Assembly (NCBI RefSeq): GCF_014287475.1
Contig: NZ_JACOPF010000002.1
Coordinates: forward strand, 310,001-374,000
Source of the DNA: Mediterraneibacter hominis
GTDB taxonomy: Bacteria; Bacillota; Clostridia; Lachnospirales; Lachnospiraceae
Length of the DNA: 64,000 nt
Direction of reading: 5' to 3'
Below, one piece after another: positions 26,016 through 35,082 of this stretch; positions within the stretch are counted from its first letter, which is position 1, and the number at the start of each line of letters is the position of its first letter. A program made the translations under genes and the position numbers. The notes under the pieces are model-generated. The model worked only from the letters and a program-made list of their open reading frames with translations, ran no database searches and was not told the DNA's origin.

Positions 26016-27871
26016 TGGCAAGGTATGCAGGATATAAACGTCCGAAGAATACAAAGCAGGCATTAAAGCATCTGCTTGCCTATATGGGAATCCACAAATG
26101 GATGCTGCTGCTGGTTGCGGCTCTCGTTATAGTCAGTACATCTGCCAGCGTCATGGGCACGTATCTGCTCAAACCAGTCATCAATTCTTTGATCTTGCCG
26201 GGAAATGTAAAGGGGCTTGCTTTTGCAGTGGCAGGAATGGGAATTATGTATTTGTGCGGCGCTTTGGCGACCTTTGCATATAACCGTTTAATGGTAAAAA
26301 CAGCGCAGAAGATTGTAGGGGATATACGGCAGGATTTATTTGCACATGTCCAGAAGCTTCCTCTCCGTTATTTTGACGAGCACACACATGGGGAGATGAT
26401 GAGCCGGTTTACGAATGACGTGGACACTGTACAGGAGGCGTTAAATAATAGCTTTACAATGGCGATCCAGAGTTTCCTGACACTGACAGGTACTGTGATT
26501 ATGCTATTTGTCTTGAATGCGGTCATGGCGTTGATTGTCTGCCTGTTTTTAGGAATTATGTTTGTATTTATCAAATGGAACGGAAAGAGAAGTAAAGTGT
26601 ACTATAGCAGGCAGCAGACGGAGCTTGCAGGGATCAATGGCTTTGTGGAAGAGATGGTAGCAGGGCAGAAGGTGGAAAAAATCTTTAACCATGAAAAGGA
26701 AGATATGAAGGAATTTCACAGAAGAAATGAAGCGCTTAGGAAAGCGTCTACCAGCGCTTTGAGTTATTCTGGTATGATGGTGCCTGCGATTGTGAGCCTT
26801 TCCTATGGAAACTACGCAGTTTGTGCCTGCGTGGGAGGTTTGCTTGCACTAAGCGGGATGATGGATCTGGGGAGTCTTGCATCTTATCTGGTCTATGTAA
26901 GGCAGAGCGCTATGCCGTTAAATCAGTTTACACAACAGATTAATTTTATCCTGTCGGCGCTGGCAGGGGCGGAACGCATATTTGAAATGATGGATGAACC
27001 AGCCGAGGAGGATGAAGGGAAGGTTACGCTCGTGAGGGCGGAGAAAAAAGAGGATGATTCACTCAAGGAAAGTGAGACATACACAGGAATCTTTGCATGG
27101 AAAAGAACGGACGGCAAAAGGACAGAGCTGATCCGCCTGGAAGGAGACGTTCGTTTTGAGAATGTCGTTTTTGGGTATGTGAGGGAAAAAACGATCTTAA
27201 ATGGAATCAGCCTTTACGCAAAGCCGGGACAGAAGATTGCGTTCGTAGGCTCTACCGGTGCAGGCAAAACGACGATTATCAATCTGATTAACCGGTTTTA
27301 TGAGATACAAAGCGGAAGAATTTTATATGACGGGATCGACATACGGGATATTAAGAAGGACGACCTGAGACGTTCCCTGTCTATGGTTATACAAGATACG
27401 CATTTGTTTACAGGGACAATTGCAGAAAACATCCGTTATGGAAGGCTGAGCGCCGCGGACGAAGAGATACGCAAAGCGGCGGAGATTGCCAATGCGGATT
27501 CTTTTATACGCAGATTGCCGGACGGATATGATACAATGCTCTACAGTGACGGAAATAATCTTTCCCAGGGACAGCGGCAGCTTCTTGCCATTGCACGGGC
27601 AGCGGTAGCGCAGCCTCCCGTTCTGATTCTGGATGAAGCGACCAGTTCTATCGACACAAGGACAGAACGTCTGATCGAAAAGGGAATGGATGCGATTATG
27701 GAGGGAAGGACAGTTTTTGTGATTGCACACAGGCTGTCTACAGTACGAAATTCTAAGGCAATCATGGTTTTGGAAAAAGGAGAAATTATAGAACGCGGAA
27801 GCCATGAAGAACTGCTTGAGAAAAAAGGACGTTACTATCAGCTTTATATGGGGATGTATGAGTTGGATTAA
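26015..27871 (+). CDS. ABC exporter half-transporter, permease-ATPase fusion (subunit 2)
   Basis: 618 aa. Six membrane segments (about 20-320), then an inserted charged linker (about 335-370) and an ATPase domain with Walker A GSTGAGKT, signature LSQGQRQ and ILDEATSSID, the canonical catalytic Glu. It pairs with the preceding gene to form the exporter. The linker between membrane and ATP domains is longer than in subunit 1. Operon with a MarR regulator 58 nt downstream. Confidence 0.92.
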   Translation: MARYAGYKRPKNTKQALKHLLAYMGIHKWMLLLVAALVIVSTSASVMGTYLLKPVINSLILPGNVKGLAFAVAGMGIMYLCGALATFAYNRLMVKTAQKIVGDIRQDLFAHVQKLPLRYFDEHTHGEMMSRFTNDVDTVQEALNNSFTMAIQSFLTLTGTVIMLFVLNAVMALIVCLFLGIMFVFIKWNGKRSKVYYSRQQTELAGINGFVEEMVAGQKVEKIFNHEKEDMKEFHRRNEALRKASTSALSYSGMMVPAIVSLSYGNYAVCACVGGLLALSGMMDLGSLASYLVYVRQSAMPLNQFTQQINFILSALAGAERIFEMMDEPAEEDEGKVTLVRAEKKEDDSLKESETYTGIFAWKRTDGKRTELIRLEGDVRFENVVFGYVREKTILNGISLYAKPGQKIAFVGSTGAGKTTIINLINRFYEIQSGRILYDGIDIRDIKKDDLRRSLSMVIQDTHLFTGTIAENIRYGRLSAADEEIRKAAEIANADSFIRRLPDGYDTMLYSDGNNLSQGQRQLLAIARAAVAQPPVLILDEATSSIDTRTERLIEKGMDAIMEGRTVFVIAHRLSTVRNSKAIMVLEKGEIIERGSHEELLEKKGRYYQLYMGMYELD

Positions 27872-27929
27872 GAGAAAACAGCCAAGTTGAAAGAAAGTAA
27901 AAAGCGGAAACAGAGGAGATGGCAGAAGG

Positions 27930-28355
27930 ATGGAGAAGGAAGAAATCAGAAAGACATTATTTCAAATAGAACAGGCAAGAAGAAAGATCGTGCAGAATTT
28001 TTTAAAAGAGATCGGTCTGACCCCAGGACAGGGGCAGGCACGTATTCTGCAATTTCTTGCAGCGCATGAACCCGTAACGCAGAAGAAGCTGGCAGATGCG
28101 TGTGATTTGGATGTCACGACGATGTCGAGGGTACTGGATCGTCTGGAAAAGGAAGGGTATTTAAAAAGAGAGAAGAATCCACAGTGCAGGAGATCGTATT
28201 TGATTGCGCTGACAGAAAACGGATATAAAAAGGCGGAGGAGATTGCAGAAGGATTTCAGAAGCTGGATGAAAAAATATGTGCGGGGTTAAAAGAAGAAGA
28301 GAGAGAAACTTTGCTGATACTTCTTCACAAAGTAGAAAAAGAACTGGAAAGGTAA
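27930..28355 (+). CDS. MarR-family transcriptional regulator
   Basis: 141 aa. Winged helix-turn-helix with PVTQKKLADACDLDVTTMSRVLDRLEKEGYLKREKNPQCRRSYL-type recognition and wing segments (about 48-95). Being third in the exporter operon, with a palindromic site at the operon promoter, it is probably a repressor released by the pump's substrates. That link is inferred. Confidence 0.9.
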   Translation: MEKEEIRKTLFQIEQARRKIVQNFLKEIGLTPGQGQARILQFLAAHEPVTQKKLADACDLDVTTMSRVLDRLEKEGYLKREKNPQCRRSYLIALTENGYKKAEEIAEGFQKLDEKICAGLKEEERETLLILLHKVEKELER

Positions 28356-28466
28356 TGGTGTTTCCGGTATAAAAATGAAATTAAATATAGAAAAGCAGGG
28401 TTCACAAAAACGGTCAGCCGCTCTAAAATAAGGTGAGGTAAGGAAAACAGCGGGAGGAAAAGGGCA

Positions 28467-29084
28467 ATGAATGAAAAGTTTTATTCCCTGCCAAAAGAAA
28501 AACAACAGCGGATTATACAGGCTGGTTACAGGGTATTTGGAGGCGGCAGCTATAAAAAATGTCCAGTCGGCGAGATTGCGAGAGAAGCAGGAATCAGTAA
28601 GTCGCTGTTGTTTTATTATTTTAAGAATAAGAAAGAATTGTACTGGTTTCTGTGGGACGAAGCAATACGTACTGTGGAGGAATCTATGCAGGAAGCAGGA
28701 ATGGAAAAGTGGGCACAGAAAGGATATTTTGAACTGCTAAAAGAAGGGATGAGATATAAAATAAAATTGTTGGCAGAAAAGCCGGAGCTGTCACAGTTTA
28801 TGATAAATGGATTTTATGAGGCGGATGTCGATATAGCAGATGAAGTGCAGAGACGCTGTAAGCTTCTCCTCTTGAAATATAACCAGCCTTTTTTGCAGGC
28901 AATGGAACAGGAGCCGTTTGTTACGGGGCTTGACTTACATATGCTGGTTCAGGAGAATTACTGGGCGTGCGACGGGTGCCTCCATGCATTGATGCAAAAT
29001 GGAAGCCTGGACGCAGAGGAAGCGTGGGCAACCTTTGAGCGTTTGATCACATTTTGGAAAAGCATTTATTTAAGGCAGGAGTAA
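28467..29084 (+). CDS. TetR-family transcriptional regulator
   Basis: 205 aa. N-terminal HTH (about 10-55) with GSYKKCPVGEIAREAGISKSLLFYYFKNKKELY. The C-terminal ligand domain is variable. It is encoded just before an ABC-2 exporter (ATPase start 12 nt downstream), so it likely controls that operon. Confidence 0.9.
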   Translation: MNEKFYSLPKEKQQRIIQAGYRVFGGGSYKKCPVGEIAREAGISKSLLFYYFKNKKELYWFLWDEAIRTVEESMQEAGMEKWAQKGYFELLKEGMRYKIKLLAEKPELSQFMINGFYEADVDIADEVQRRCKLLLLKYNQPFLQAMEQEPFVTGLDLHMLVQENYWACDGCLHALMQNGSLDAEEAWATFERLITFWKSIYLRQE

Positions 29085-29095
29085 GGGAGATAGAG

Positions 29096-29998
29096 ATGGA
29101 AAATATAATAGAAATCAGTCATGTCACGAAAGACTATGGACGTGGCAGAGGCGTGTTTGATGTCAATTTCTTTGTGAGGGAGGGGGAGACACTTGGGTTC
29201 CTGGGGCCTAACGGTGCGGGGAAAACGACGACGATCCGGCAGCTCATGGGATTTATCCGGCCGGACAGCGGAAAATTATCAGTTATGGGGAGGGATTGCT
29301 TTAAAGAGGCAGACAAAATACATGCTCTGGTGGGCTACCTCCCAGGGGAAATTGCGTTTATTGATTCTATGAGTGGTATGGACTTTATCCGGTTTGTGGC
29401 GGATATAAAGAAAATGAACGGGCTGGGCCGCGCACAAGAGTTGATAGAAATGTTTGAGTTGCATGCATCGGGGAAATTAAAGAAAATGTCCAAAGGGATG
29501 AAACAGAAAATAGGAATTGTCTGTGCGTTTATGAACCCAGATACCCAGGTGTATATTCTGGATGAGCCGAGCAGCGGCCTGGATCCGGTTATGCAGAATC
29601 GGTTTATTGATTTGGTCTTAAACGAAAAGAAACAGGGAAAGACGATTCTGATGTCCTCCCATATGTTTGAGGAGATCGAAAGGACATGCGACAGGGCGGC
29701 GATTATAAGAGAAGGGAAAATCGTGGCGGTTGAGGAAATGGAAAAGCTCCAGGCGGGACGGCAAAAAATGATGGAAGTGACATTTGCTTCATCTGATATG
29801 GCAAAGGCATTTGCAGGGGAAATTCATGGAGCGCAGTATACAGAGGGTGCGCGCAAAGTCAGCGCAAAAGTGGGAAAAGAGCTGGATACATTTGTAAAAA
29901 AAGCAGGGCGGTATACTGTGACAGACTGGAATGTACAGACACAGAGTCTGGAAGAATTCTTTCTGCATTTCTACGGAGGGGAGGAAGGAAAAGTATGA
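29096..29998 (+). CDS. ABC-2 type exporter ATP-binding protein
   Basis: 300 aa from the ATG at 29096 (site AAGGGAGATAGAG). An in-frame codon at 29054 lies inside the TetR gene. Walker A GPNGAGKTTT, signature KMSKGMKQKIGI (degenerate LSGGQ, usual for this subfamily) and Walker B YILDEPSSGLDPVMQ. A C-terminal accessory domain follows (about 215-300). It energises the permease encoded next, with which it overlaps by 4 nt (ATGA). Confidence 0.92.
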   Translation: MENIIEISHVTKDYGRGRGVFDVNFFVREGETLGFLGPNGAGKTTTIRQLMGFIRPDSGKLSVMGRDCFKEADKIHALVGYLPGEIAFIDSMSGMDFIRFVADIKKMNGLGRAQELIEMFELHASGKLKKMSKGMKQKIGIVCAFMNPDTQVYILDEPSSGLDPVMQNRFIDLVLNEKKQGKTILMSSHMFEEIERTCDRAAIIREGKIVAVEEMEKLQAGRQKMMEVTFASSDMAKAFAGEIHGAQYTEGARKVSAKVGKELDTFVKKAGRYTVTDWNVQTQSLEEFFLHFYGGEEGKV

Positions 29999-30792
29999 AT
30001 ATAACCTTGTTGAAAAAGGAAATAAAATCAAACTGGCTCCTGCTTATAATTTTTCTTGCTGTGCTGACCATGTACGGCGTTATGGTGACAATGATGTATG
30101 AGCCGGAGTTGGGGGAAAGCCTTAAGATGATGGCAGAAAGTATGCCGGAGATATTTGCGGCATTTGGCATGGCGGAAGTAGGAGAGACGCTTCTGGAATT
30201 TCTTTCCGGCTATTTATATGGAATGCTGTTTGTGGCGTTTCCAGGTGTATTTATTATTATCTTGACAAACAGGCTGTGTGCAAAATATGTAGATAATGGC
30301 TCTATGGCATATCTGTTGGCAGGGCCAGGAAAACGTCGAGAAATTATGCGGACGCAGGCAATATTTATGGCAGGCTGTCTGGTTCTGATGGCGCTCTATG
30401 TGTTTGGGCTTTTGGCAGTGACAAGCAAGATACTTTTTCCAGGAGAACTGGATATGGCAGGCTTCTTTTATGTAAATGTGGGGCTCCTAGGTATCCTGCT
30501 GTTCTTCGGTGGAGCAGGATTTTTCGTATCTTGTCTTAGCAGCGAATCCAGACATGCTGTCGGATTTACCTCTGCTGTGGTCGTATATACCATATTAGTA
30601 CAGATGATTTCCCAGGTGGGAGATAAATTTGAAAATCTGAAATATATAACTCCTGTTACACTTTTTGATGTAGAAGGGCTAAGTTTAGGAGAAGCAAAAG
30701 CCTGGATCATGTGTGCAGTGTTGTATTTGACAGGCATAGCGCTTATCTGCGCGGGGATTGTAAAATTTGACAGGAGAGACTTACCTTTGTAG
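29995..30792 (+). CDS. ABC-2 type exporter permease
   Basis: 265 aa. Six hydrophobic segments (about 15-35, 55-85, 110-140, 150-170, 185-205, 230-255). The short acidic region after the first helix resembles ABC-2 permeases of the antibiotic or daptomycin-type exporters. It is translationally coupled to the ATPase. Substrate unknown. Confidence 0.85.
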   Translation: MNITLLKKEIKSNWLLLIIFLAVLTMYGVMVTMMYEPELGESLKMMAESMPEIFAAFGMAEVGETLLEFLSGYLYGMLFVAFPGVFIIILTNRLCAKYVDNGSMAYLLAGPGKRREIMRTQAIFMAGCLVLMALYVFGLLAVTSKILFPGELDMAGFFYVNVGLLGILLFFGGAGFFVSCLSSESRHAVGFTSAVVVYTILVQMISQVGDKFENLKYITPVTLFDVEGLSLGEAKAWIMCAVLYLTGIALICAGIVKFDRRDLPL

Positions 30793-30806
30793 TTTTTATA
30801 GATAGA

Positions 30807-30855
30807 CCGCCTCTAAAAGTAGAAACCATCAGTTTGGACTTTTGAGGCGGCTTTT
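30807..30855 (+). terminator. Rho-independent terminator after the ABC-2 operon
   Basis: The stem CCGCCTCTAAAAGT pairs with ACTTTTGAGGCGG (one mismatch) and is followed by CTTTTT. It separates the operon from the convergent kinase gene. Confidence 0.8.
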
Positions 30856-30869
30856 TCCGTTTGATTGTG

Positions 30870-32354
30870 TCAAAGGGAAGTGAAAGACAGATATTTTCGA
30901 TACTGCTCATTCCAGACAGCTTGATCTTGCGGGTGATATTCAAAAATCTGGAAGGAATTTCTAAGAAGAGCTGCCATTTCTTGTTCCTTTTCTATACAGC
31001 CCAAAGCATGAAACTGTATCAGAGCATTTCCGACAGCGGTTGCTTCAACAGGGCCGGCAGCGACTTTCCTGCCGGTGGCGTTGGCGATATACTGGCAGAA
31101 TGCTTTATCTTGAGAAGCGCCTCCCAAAAGGTGCAGGGTGTCTGTCTGATAGCCGGTGATATGTTCTAATTCTTCTACACACTCTCTATATTTAAAGGCG
31201 AGAGATTCCATCACAGTTCGGTAGAATCCGCCTGGTGAGTCTATGGCAGACTGCCCGGTTTTCTGACAGTATGTATTGATAGCCTGTTCCATATTAGACG
31301 GGGTGGTAAAAAGTGGATCATCGGGATCGATGAAATGGGCAAATGCAGGGGCTTTGTCCGCTGCCAGAAGTAGTGTAGTGTAATCATTTGGCAGCCCTTT
31401 TCTTTTCCAGTATTTCCGAAGCTCCTGAATCAGCCACATTCCCATAATGGTTTTGACAAGCTTGACTTTTCCAAAGGCAGCGCCTTCGTTGGACAGTCCG
31501 CTTCTGTAAACTTCTTCTGTGACAACGGGTGTATCTGTCACCATGCCGATGACAGACCAAGTTCCTGAATTGATGAAAATATAGTGAGGAGCTTCTGTAG
31601 GAACTGCATAGGCAGCAGAAGCAGAGTCATGCTGGGCTGTGGCAATTAAAAGCAGCTCTCTGGAAGGGGGAATTCCGATAAACTCTTTTAGACGCGGAAG
31701 GATAACTCCTTTCTGAGCCCCCGTCATGGTGATTTCTGGAAATAAGGAAGGAGAAAGATGGAGTTTCATCAGTATTTCTGGACATAACTGCCGATTTTTT
31801 AGATCGTATATCTGGGTGGTGGAAAGGCTGGTATATTCCAGGCTTTTCTTTCCGGTAAAGAAATACCCCAGTATATCGGCGAGCATCAGGAAGGTATCTG
31901 CATTTTCAAAAATACGTGGATTACGTCTCTGTATGCCAAGAATTTGATATGTTGTGTTGTACCACATATCCTGTACCCCGGTCAGAGAGAACAGCCCTCC
32001 TTTTTTAAAGAGAAATTCTGCTTTTTGTATCATGCCTTGTGCCTGAGAGTCTCGATACTGATAAGGAGTGGAAATAAGTTCGCCCTCCTGGTCCAACAAA
32101 CCAAAATCGACACCCCATGTATCAATGCCGAAAGCTTCAGCAGAATCTGTAATTTGAAAAGTTTTTTGCAGTCCTGCCAGAATTTCATGGAACAAATAAA
32201 GCAGATCTGTATAGCATCTCTCCCGGATATAAAGTCCTTCATTAGAAAAACGGTGTACTTCTTGTAAATGGAGCTTATCATCTGCGAGAGTTGCCAGAAT
32301 AACACGTCCGTTGGACGCGCCTAAATCAACAGCAATTACACTTCTTTTTTTCAT
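30870..32354 (-). CDS. FGGY-family carbohydrate kinase, rhamnulokinase-like (copy 1)
   Basis: 494 aa. The ATPase fold starts with AVDLGASNGRVIL and continues with FGIDTWGVDFGLLD, AQHDSASAAYAVP, INSGTWSVIG and LHLLGGASQD. The pattern matches RhaB-type kinases that phosphorylate ketoses at the terminal hydroxyl. It is the last gene of the eight-gene minus-strand sugar operon, after a 196-nt gap with a large inverted repeat. A related but distinct kinase is at 44294-45769. Rhamnose genes (rhaA, rhaD) are absent, so the true substrate is open. Confidence 0.85.
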   Translation of the reverse strand: MKKRSVIAVDLGASNGRVILATLADDKLHLQEVHRFSNEGLYIRERCYTDLLYLFHEILAGLQKTFQITDSAEAFGIDTWGVDFGLLDQEGELISTPYQYRDSQAQGMIQKAEFLFKKGGLFSLTGVQDMWYNTTYQILGIQRRNPRIFENADTFLMLADILGYFFTGKKSLEYTSLSTTQIYDLKNRQLCPEILMKLHLSPSLFPEITMTGAQKGVILPRLKEFIGIPPSRELLLIATAQHDSASAAYAVPTEAPHYIFINSGTWSVIGMVTDTPVVTEEVYRSGLSNEGAAFGKVKLVKTIMGMWLIQELRKYWKRKGLPNDYTTLLLAADKAPAFAHFIDPDDPLFTTPSNMEQAINTYCQKTGQSAIDSPGGFYRTVMESLAFKYRECVEELEHITGYQTDTLHLLGGASQDKAFCQYIANATGRKVAAGPVEATAVGNALIQFHALGCIEKEQEMAALLRNSFQIFEYHPQDQAVWNEQYRKYLSFTSL

Positions 32355-32441
32355 AGATTTTCCTCTTTTATCCCTGCTAATTTACGATAGAGTATCTGAT
32401 TTATGGTAAAGTGACAGAAAACACCGGCATTTATGAATAAA

Positions 32442-32513
32442 GTTTGTGCCGGAACGCATTCACTTCGCAAGGAAGCGAGGGGGACGCGGATGAGGCGGCA
32501 TTCCGGCACAAAC
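32442..32513. repeat. 72-bp inverted-repeat element
   Basis: The 13-bp perfect end repeats GTTTGTGCCGGAA and TTCCGGCACAAAC enclose smaller hairpins (CTTCGC/GCGAG). It lies between the isomerase gene and the FGGY kinase. It could act as a partial terminator or processing site, or be a small mobile repeat. Confidence 0.7.
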
Positions 32514-32550
32514 GTTATTTTTCCACAGAAAATTTTCCTGTGAAACGAAA

Positions 32551-33114
32551 TTATTTCAGAGGCTCTGGACCTAATTCTACTTCTCCAAGTTTTTTCACCT
32601 CAAAGCCATTTTTCTTGAATTCTTCATAGTCAAAGGCTTCCAGTTCGTCATAGGCAAGTTTGTGGAATTCATAGAAATTTTTCCAGTCCTCATATCCGTC
32701 GCCTAAGTTATGCTCTAAGAACGCGTCAGCCATCGCGATTCCTGTCTGTGGAGCTACATAGTGGGCGCCCATGGACATTACGTTACAATCATTGCCGGTG
32801 ATACAGCGCAGAGCCGACGGAACACTTTCTACCACTGCGGCGTGTACATGGGGGCATTTGCTTGCGGCGATATGGATTCCCATACCTGTACCGCAGAAAA
32901 TCAAAGCTCTCTCAAATTCTCTTTCTGCGATTTTTGCTCCCACCTTTAGACCGATACGGTGGAACATTTCTGGATTTTCTTCATCCTCTGTTTTGACACC
33001 GATGTCTGTGACAGTCCAGCCCTTTGCTTTTAAATGCTCTACGACTGCATTTTTCAAAGGTACTCCGGCAATGTCTGCGCCTACTAGAATTTGTTTGTCT
33101 TTTACTGTTTTCAT
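32551..33114 (-). CDS. RpiB/LacA/LacB-family sugar-phosphate isomerase, divergent
   Basis: 187 aa from the ATG at 33112-33114 (site AAGGAGGATTCAC). It keeps the family core (LVGADIAGVPLKNAV, IFCGTGMGIHIAASK, MSMGAHYV), but the HN(D) segment and the position-9 histidine differ from RpiB. It also has a C-terminal extension of about 40 residues. It starts 20 nt after a more typical RpiB gene. The arrangement recalls LacA-LacB heterodimers or a four-carbon/erythrulose-phosphate isomerase. I can support only the family. Confidence 0.82.
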   Translation of the reverse strand: MKTVKDKQILVGADIAGVPLKNAVVEHLKAKGWTVTDIGVKTEDEENPEMFHRIGLKVGAKIAEREFERALIFCGTGMGIHIAASKCPHVHAAVVESVPSALRCITGNDCNVMSMGAHYVAPQTGIAMADAFLEHNLGDGYEDWKNFYEFHKLAYDELEAFDYEEFKKNGFEVKKLGEVELGPEPLK

Positions 33115-33133
33115 GTGAATCCTCCTTATATTT

Positions 33134-33580
33134 TTATGAATTTCTTTTTTCAATTTCTGAAATCATGTCGATACGGTTCTGGTGACGGCCACCCTCGTAT
33201 TCGGCATTCAGCCATTCGTCTACAATCATTTTGGCGAGCTCTATTCCTACAACTCTTGCTCCGAAGGCAAGGATATTGGTATTGTTGTGCTGCTTTGATA
33301 ATCTGGCAGAATAAGGCTCGCTGCATATACATGCCCGTATTCCATTTACTTTATTGGCACTTAAGGAGATACCGACTCCTGTGCCGCAGATAAGAATCCC
33401 GCAGTCTGCCTCCTTGTGGGCTACCAGGTTGGCAACCTTTTCGCCGTATATGGGATAGTCACAGCGTTCAGGGGAGTCCGTTCCTACATCCGTAACAGCA
33501 ATCCCCTTTTCCTGGAGATATTCTTTGATTTTCAATTTCATTTCAAGGGCGACATGGTCATTGCCGATTGCAATTTTCAT
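33134..33580 (-). CDS. RpiB-type sugar-phosphate isomerase (ribose-5-P or allose-6-P isomerase-like)
   Basis: 148 aa from the ATG at 33578-33580 (site GGAGGAAAAATGT). Motifs IAIGNDHVALEMK, the catalytic cysteine in ILICGTGVGISLSANK and KQHNNTNILAFGAR match RpiB. RpiB proteins also isomerise D-allose-6-phosphate, which would fit the neighbouring ROK kinase and AlsE-like epimerase. Position 99-equivalent region reads CSEPYSARL, where a histidine or aspartate would be usual. Confidence 0.87.
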   Translation of the reverse strand: MKIAIGNDHVALEMKLKIKEYLQEKGIAVTDVGTDSPERCDYPIYGEKVANLVAHKEADCGILICGTGVGISLSANKVNGIRACICSEPYSARLSKQHNNTNILAFGARVVGIELAKMIVDEWLNAEYEGGRHQNRIDMISEIEKRNS

Positions 33581-33603
33581 ACATTTTTCCTCCGAAGCTT
33601 TCC

Positions 33604-34209
33604 TTATATATTGTTTTTGAATATACCGCACATTGCATCCTGCTCGATACGTTCCAGCATGCTGTAAGCCATGTGCAGATCACTGCCGGATACAACAACC
33701 CCATGCAAAGGCATGATACAACCGATGGGATAAGTCTCTGCCAGTTCACGCCGGCTGTCCCAGTATTTATAAATTTCTTCATGGAGATCTTTGGTGTATG
33801 CTTTCGTATACGGAATACATTCTACAGGGCCACGCTTCATTGTTGCTTCGGTAATGTTTGGTATCGGTTTGGACTGTGCTACATACACCATGCAGTATTG
33901 TGGATGCGCGTGGATTGTTGCTTTGATGTGATTGAATTTTGTGAGAAGAAGAACATGCATATACCCTTCTCGGGAAAGTTTTCCTGTGCCCTCCAGAATG
34001 TCCATATTGGAATTAATCAGCAGAAAATCTTCTGGCTGTAATTCGCAGAAATGTCTCTCTGACATAAGAGAAGGGGAAATCAAAATGCGGTCATCATCCA
34101 CACGTACGGCAAAATTTCCCCCTGCCGCATTGGTAAGCCTTCTGTCCCACATGTAATGTGCGACCTTGCACATATCCTCACGATCTTTTAAATAAGATAT
34201 TTCAGACAT
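33604..34209 (-). CDS. Class II aldolase/adducin-family protein (fuculose-phosphate aldolase-like)
   Basis: 201 aa from the ATG at 34207-34209 (site AAAGGATGG). Zinc ligands are recognisable in HAHPQYC and the later PLHGVVVSG. The GGNFAVRVDDDRILISPS block is typical. The family cleaves ketose-1-phosphates to DHAP and an aldehyde (FucA, RhaD, AraD-like epimerases). Combined with FGGY kinases in this locus, it suggests a phosphorylated ketose is split here. Substrate not determined. Confidence 0.87.
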   Translation of the reverse strand: MSEISYLKDREDMCKVAHYMWDRRLTNAAGGNFAVRVDDDRILISPSLMSERHFCELQPEDFLLINSNMDILEGTGKLSREGYMHVLLLTKFNHIKATIHAHPQYCMVYVAQSKPIPNITEATMKRGPVECIPYTKAYTKDLHEEIYKYWDSRRELAETYPIGCIMPLHGVVVSGSDLHMAYSMLERIEQDAMCGIFKNNI

Positions 34210-34242
34210 AAATACCATCCTTTCTGAATGTGTAAAAATGGG

Positions 34243-35070
34243 TTATTGTAAATGTTCTAAAAATTGCCGGCTGTTCTCTTCGTCTGTTGTATGAAAACCG
34301 ACAGGATGCACAGACTTGGAGCACATGCCGTGAAAATCGCTTCCGCCGGTTACTAACAGGTGATAAGAAGCAGCTATATCTCGGCAGGTTTTAGTGACTT
34401 CGGGTGAATTCTTGTAGTGCATACATTCAATGCCATGAATTCTTTTTTCGCGGGCGAGCCGCCGTATAAGATCGATAGAATCAAATTGCCCTGGATGGGC
34501 AATTACAACGATCCCTTCCGCCTGGTGCATCATGTCAATGACGTCCAGGGTGTCGGGATAATGGATGGGAACGTAGCAAGAACCTTGCTTTCCTATCAGT
34601 TCACCCAACAATGGCCCGAAAGGTTGATTGGTAAGTCCTGCATTTGCCAGTGCCATCATAATATGCGATTCAAAAATAGAGGCACTTTCATGGGATAGCA
34701 GGAGTACGTCTTCCACTGTTACTGCTGGATATAGTTGTTGTATTTTTTCTGCCATTGCAAGCTTGGCGTTTTGTCGGCGCTGCGATGTTTCGTCGAGTAC
34801 GGGCTTTAGGACAAGGGGCCTTTTCGGCGCGTAGCAAAGTACGTGCACAGGACGGCCTGAAAAAGGATCCTTTGTCGTACATTCCACACCGGGGATCACG
34901 CGAAGGGAAGTTGCGCGGGCGTATGCTTCGAGCCGGGCGACTCCGTTCATTGTATCGTGGTCGGTCAAAGCGATATAGTCAAGTCCTTTGCGCAGGGCAT
35001 ATTTTCCAATTTGTTCCGGTGTAGCGGAACCATCTGAATAGATGCTGTGACAATGTAAATCTCCTGTCAT
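34243..35070 (-). CDS. PHP-domain metal-dependent phosphoesterase
   Basis: 275 aa. Metal-binding motifs are DLHCHSIYSDG (residues 4-14), ALTDHDTM, an internal HPGQF and the terminal GSDFHG. PHP phosphatases of this size hydrolyse small phosphorylated compounds. In this sugar operon a sugar-phosphate phosphatase role to relieve accumulation is plausible. It starts 12 nt after the upstream isomerase gene, so it is cotranscribed. Confidence 0.85.
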   Translation of the reverse strand: MTGDLHCHSIYSDGSATPEQIGKYALRKGLDYIALTDHDTMNGVARLEAYARATSLRVIPGVECTTKDPFSGRPVHVLCYAPKRPLVLKPVLDETSQRRQNAKLAMAEKIQQLYPAVTVEDVLLLSHESASIFESHIMMALANAGLTNQPFGPLLGELIGKQGSCYVPIHYPDTLDVIDMMHQAEGIVVIAHPGQFDSIDLIRRLAREKRIHGIECMHYKNSPEVTKTCRDIAASYHLLVTGGSDFHGMCSKSVHPVGFHTTDEENSRQFLEHLQ

Positions 35071-35082
35071 AAGAACACATCC

